64,000 bases of DNA from Verrucomicrobiota bacterium (GTDB lineage: Bacteria > Verrucomicrobiota > Verrucomicrobiia > Limisphaerales > UBA1319). The translations under genes were made by a program, and so were the position numbers. Location of the stretch: contig JAKLHY010000008.1 in the NCBI GenBank assembly GCA_022709905.1, positions 1 through 64,000 on the forward strand, read 5' to 3'. This document shows positions 61,348 to 64,000 of the stretch, piece after piece. Under the pieces are notes generated by a model that saw only the letters and a list, made by a program, of their open reading frames with translations, made no database searches and was not told where the DNA came from. Position 1 is the stretch's first letter, and each line of letters begins with the position of its first letter.

Positions 61348-62328
61348 TTAAGGCAGTCGCACGCGGACGGGCATGCCTTGCCTTAAACCACCGTCCGGAC
61401 TTTCAACCACCACCCGGAACCGGTAGACCAACGATGTCCGCAGTTCCGCCGTCTCCACGTTCTTCGGAGTGAATTCAGCCCGGGGCGATACATAGCCGAT
61501 CTTGCCTCGGTAAGGTTGTTGGGGACGGGAATCGGTCAGGATCTCGACTTCTTGCCCGGGTTGGATCCGGCCGAGACCGGGTTCCTGGACGTAAGCTCTG
61601 ACCCAGACGGGGCTGGTGAGAGAGACCGTAAGAACGATGCCGCCTGCTTGCACGATCGCCCCCGGTTCCTGGGCCCGCGTCAGCACAATGCCATCCGCCG
61701 GGGATTTCAGCTGGGTATCCTCCACCCGAAGCCGGGCGCTGGACACCGCGGCCTCCGCCCGGGCCAGATCCGCCTTGGCCTGGGCAATCTCTTCGGCCCG
61801 GTAGCCTGCTTCCGTCAGATTGAGCTGTTCTCTCGCCGACTTGAGGCGCGCCTCGGCTTCCCGAAATCTGGCCTCGGCATCATCGCGGTCTTGAACGGAG
61901 ACCGTCTTGTTCGCAAACAGCTCTTCCATTCGTTTGTGAATCCGCTCGGCGTTCAGTAAAGTAACTTCGCGCTCGCGAAACACCGCGCGCGCCTGGGCGA
62001 TTTCCTCGGGCCGGAACCCGCTTTGCAGCAGTTGCACCCGCGCTTGAACGGCGGTCATCTGCGCTCGCGCTTCATCGAGTTCCTGTTGATAGGGTTCATC
62101 GTCCAACCGCGCCAGCAGTTCCCCCGGTTTCACCGCATCCCCTTCATCGCGCAGCAGGGTCGCAATTCTTCCCGGAACTCGAAATCCCAGGTTGACTTCC
62201 CGGATATCGACGTGGCCATGGAGGATGAGTGATGTCTCACCCACGCGATCCCGCTTTGACCAGAGCATCCAAGCCCCCCCGATCCCCAGCACCACAACAA
62301 CCGCCAAGAGTCCCATTCTCTTTTTCAT
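61348..62328 (-). CDS. ybhG: HlyD-family membrane fusion protein (YbhG-like)
   Basis: The 326-aa protein has one N-terminal anchor (MGLLAVVVVLGIGGAWMLW), the lipoyl-like halves VDIREVNLGFRVPGRIATLLRDEGDAVKPGELLARLD and IVLTRAQEPGAIVQAGGIVLTVSL, a coiled-coil hairpin between them (residues ~85-195, rich in Ala/Glu/Arg), and a C-terminal beta-barrel (VEILTDSRPQQPYRGKIGYVSP). It links the permeases to the outer membrane. The ATG overlaps the stop of the regulator gene by 4 nt (62325-62328). Confidence 0.9.
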   Translation of the reverse strand: MKKRMGLLAVVVVLGIGGAWMLWSKRDRVGETSLILHGHVDIREVNLGFRVPGRIATLLRDEGDAVKPGELLARLDDEPYQQELDEARAQMTAVQARVQLLQSGFRPEEIAQARAVFREREVTLLNAERIHKRMEELFANKTVSVQDRDDAEARFREAEARLKSAREQLNLTEAGYRAEEIAQAKADLARAEAAVSSARLRVEDTQLKSPADGIVLTRAQEPGAIVQAGGIVLTVSLTSPVWVRAYVQEPGLGRIQPGQEVEILTDSRPQQPYRGKIGYVSPRAEFTPKNVETAELRTSLVYRFRVVVESPDGGLRQGMPVRVRLP

Positions 62329-63041
62329 GCGTCTTTTGCTCCTCGCCTTTTTTTCCGGCCTGCGTCCAGTCCCGAAGCCAAAATGTCGATGTTCTCACAG
62401 ACGAGGTCCGCGACCCGGCTGGCATTGGGGCTCTCGAGGGTTTTCCAGCCGGCCCGCCGCAAGATGGCCTCTCGTGACATGACAAAGAAATAAACCTGCC
62501 CCATGATGGTATGGGTCCGAAGAATGGTCTCGGTGTCGCTCGGGCGCGTGCCCAGGGCCATGCCTACCAGGAAGCAGAGCGCCTCGTGCAAACGTCGAAA
62601 TCCCTGGTCGTAGAGCACCTAAAACCCCGAAGTCGCGTGCAACTGTTCCCGCACAACCAGCCGGACCAGCGGCAAGGCGTCATCCCGGCTCAGCACCCGC
62701 AGGTAGACCGCCCGAAGAAAAAGCTTCAACAACCGCAGGGCCTCGGCCTTTGGATGCTCGCTTTGCGCCTCAAAATGAGCCACCTGCTCCAGCACGTCTC
62801 GAAGCCGGCTCCGGATTTCCCGGACGATGCCTTCCAGAACCGCCCGGTACAATGGGTCCTTGCCGCCAAAATGGTAGGCAATGGCCGCCACGTTCTGTCC
62901 CGCCACCCGGGCGATCTCCCGAACCGTCGCGGCTTTCAAGCCCTTGTTGCCAAAGGTCGCCAAGGCCGCGTCCAACAGGCGGGCCTTGGCCAGATCGCTC
63001 TTGCTGAGGGTCGGGCTGAGCAATGCCGCGCAATGCCTCAT
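62325..63041 (-). pseudogene. cecR: TetR-family regulator (CecR-like) with in-frame TAG
   Basis: The N-terminal helix-turn-helix is intact (KARLLDAALATFGNKGLKAATVREIARVAGQNVAAIAYHFGGKDPLYRAVL), followed by a C-terminal domain of the CecR/YbiH type. A TAG at 62619-62621 cuts the frame after LHATSGF; downstream, LYDQGFRRLHEALCFLVGMALG continues in the same frame to a stop overlapping the fusion-protein start. A single G-to-T change in a GAG codon would explain it. The truncated product keeps DNA binding but loses most of the dimer and ligand domain. In Escherichia coli CecR heads the same ybhGFSR operon. Confidence 0.8.
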
Positions 63042-63051
63042 GAGCCAAAAG

Positions 63052-63088
63052 TCAAACAAATGTTTAATAAAGTCAATCTATTGTTTGA
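63052..63088. promoter_or_regulatory. inverted repeat operator candidate upstream of the CecR-like gene
   Basis: A perfect 8-bp inverted repeat, TCAAACAA (63052-63059) and TTGTTTGA (63081-63088), lies 11 bp upstream of the ATG at 63041, in an AT-rich patch. Read on the minus strand, TTGACT between the arms could be a -35 element. TetR proteins usually bind such palindromes to repress their own operon. Confidence 0.5.
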
Positions 63089-63174
63089 AAAATAATCCGG
63101 CATTGCAGTCCTTCTGTTTGAAGAGATCAGGCCGCCCGCCGGGCAAAATGGCTCTTGGCGGAGCGCAGGCTTTC

Positions 63175-64000
63175 TCAGGGGCTGAGCCGCAGGATCGCCT
63201 TTTTGACCAGGGTTTTGAGGACTTCGACCTTGAGCGGGTTGCGGGCGAGGGGCTGCGCGTCCTGGACAGCGATGGTGGCCGCCTCTTGGGCCAGGGCGTC
63301 GCTGGGCTCCCGGCCCTCGAGCAACGCCTCGATCTTGTCCGCGACCACCGGAACGGGTGCAACAGCGCCGAGAACCATCCGCGCGTCATGGAATTTGCCC
63401 TGTCGGAGCTCCGCCCGGAAAGCAACGCTGACAATCGGAAAATCGATGGCGTTACGGATCCTGAATTTCGAATAGGCCTGATGGGTTCCTGGAGGGGGAG
63501 CGGGGATCTCGATTTCCTCGATGAGTTCGCCGGGTTCCAGGACCGTGGTCTTTTTTACGGCCACGGAGAAGAAATCCTCGGCCGGCAGACGCCGTCGCGT
63601 GGTTTTTACCGTGGCGTGGAGCGCGATCAGGGCCGGGGCAAGGTCAGACGCGTTGACGGCGACGCAGCCGCAATTGGCGCAGCGGTTGGCCTCGGATTCC
63701 ATCAGGCCGAGCGACAAGGCGCCGCAATCTTCGGAAAGGAGGCTACGCTGGCCTGCTGGCAGGCGCGGGACATGAGTCCTGTTGCTGGGGGTCAGGGCGG
63801 CTTTGTTGATGTTAAGGCGGACGCGGCTCGGGCTTTGAGGTTCGGACCGCACGCCGGTAAGATGGGCATCGATAGAGGCCGCAATCCTTTGTCCCGACGC
63901 CATCGCCTGCACAATCGTTGCGGAGCTGCCGGTGACATCGCCACCCGCAAAGACCCCCGGCATCGTTGTGGCTCCGGTGGCCTTGTCCGCTCGCAGGAGC
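63175..64000 (-). CDS. oxidoreductase / molybdopterin-dehydrogenase FAD fusion (partial, runs off right edge)
   Basis: The frame is open to the window edge. The visible part starts with the end of a GltD-like pyridine nucleotide oxidoreductase (PGVFAGGDVTGSSATIVQAMASGQRIAASID). A linker with CANCGCVAVNASDLAPALIALHA follows, then the FAD-binding and C-terminal domain of xanthine or CO dehydrogenase medium subunits (RLPAEDFFSVAVKKTTVLEPGELIEEIEIP, SKFRIRNAIDFPIVSVAFRAEL, PVPVVADKIEALLEGREPSDALAQEAA). Such fusions feed NAD(P)H electrons into molybdenum hydroxylases. The molybdenum subunit is not in the window. Confidence 0.8.
   Translation of the reverse strand, partial: LLRADKATGATTMPGVFAGGDVTGSSATIVQAMASGQRIAASIDAHLTGVRSEPQSPSRVRLNINKAALTPSNRTHVPRLPAGQRSLLSEDCGALSLGLMESEANRCANCGCVAVNASDLAPALIALHATVKTTRRRLPAEDFFSVAVKKTTVLEPGELIEEIEIPAPPPGTHQAYSKFRIRNAIDFPIVSVAFRAELRQGKFHDARMVLGAVAPVPVVADKIEALLEGREPSDALAQEAATIAVQDAQPLARNPLKVEVLKTLVKKAILRLSP

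Noticed and set aside
48192..62621. Possible UAG recoding, because two in-frame TAG codons occur (48192-48194 and 62619-62621)
   Set aside because: Several intact genes here end in TAG (for example at 19290-19292), and the dimethylformamidase-like gene has other damage, so TAG acts as a normal stop.

Overview
The window looks like the chromosome of a GC-rich free-living Verrucomicrobiota bacterium, most like the Pedosphaera/Limisphaerales side of the phylum, with a planctomycete as the main alternative. This rests on content: Tat-exported Gfo/Idh/MocA oxidoreductases, DUF1080 proteins, an HzsA-related dihaem protein, Ig-like and LamG secreted proteins, PQQ-type propellers and palindromic intergenic repeats. 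No rRNA or tRNA gene was recognised, so the taxonomy is inference.

Layout. 22-497: frameshifted gene remnant. 552-1490: exported sugar isomerase-like protein. 1588-1830: cluster of REP-like hairpins. 1983-8236: five-gene minus-strand operon for glycerol phosphates (HAD phosphatase, glpD, SorC regulator, sn-glycerol-1-phosphate dehydrogenase, GlpT-like transporter). 8455-11557: exported propeller and a zinc metalloprotease with an NPCBM domain. 12170-16994: eroded type I-G (formerly I-U) CRISPR-Cas locus. Its cas3 is fused to what looks like the 3' end of csb2, cas4-cas1 has lost both catalytic cores, cas2 is frameshifted, and only two repeats with one spacer remain. An ORF6N gene and a conserved hypothetical gene sit inside it.

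17253-19292 is an Ig-like secreted protein. 19635-32622 is a long plus-strand block for stress and cation homeostasis: HPF, an M50/CBS protease, a PGPGW protein, a Ca2+/Na+ exchanger, a nine-gene Mrp/Mbh-type antiporter operon whose genes overlap by 4 or 8 nt, a small coupled ORF and a P2-type ATPase with altered cation-site residues. 32700-36486 is a probable light and UV module: a CarH/LitR-type B12 photoreceptor-repressor divergent from an SDR-DUF2867 / small ORF / uvsE operon, with 11-bp-spaced operator-like repeats between them.

36504-37240 is a VapBC-type toxin-antitoxin pair. 37998-41930 holds two exported propellers and a Tat-exported DegT-family protein. 42171-48578 holds a membrane protein, a LamG-S41 protease, the HzsA-related protein and a broken dimethylformamidase-like gene. 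48631-57224 holds a trans-sulfuration PLP enzyme, a DUF1846 protein, a glycosidase-DUF1080 protein, a Gfo/Idh/MocA oxidoreductase and a HEAT-DUF1080 protein; the last three suggest 3-keto-glycoside chemistry. 57255-63041 is a YbhGFSR-like ABC export operon headed by a CecR-like TetR gene carrying an in-frame TAG. From 63175 to the right edge is a partial oxidoreductase / molybdopterin-dehydrogenase FAD fusion.

Several genes (cas3, cas4-cas1, the dimethylformamidase-like gene) carry clean internal deletions. This is either genome erosion or an assembly artefact, and read mapping would decide which.
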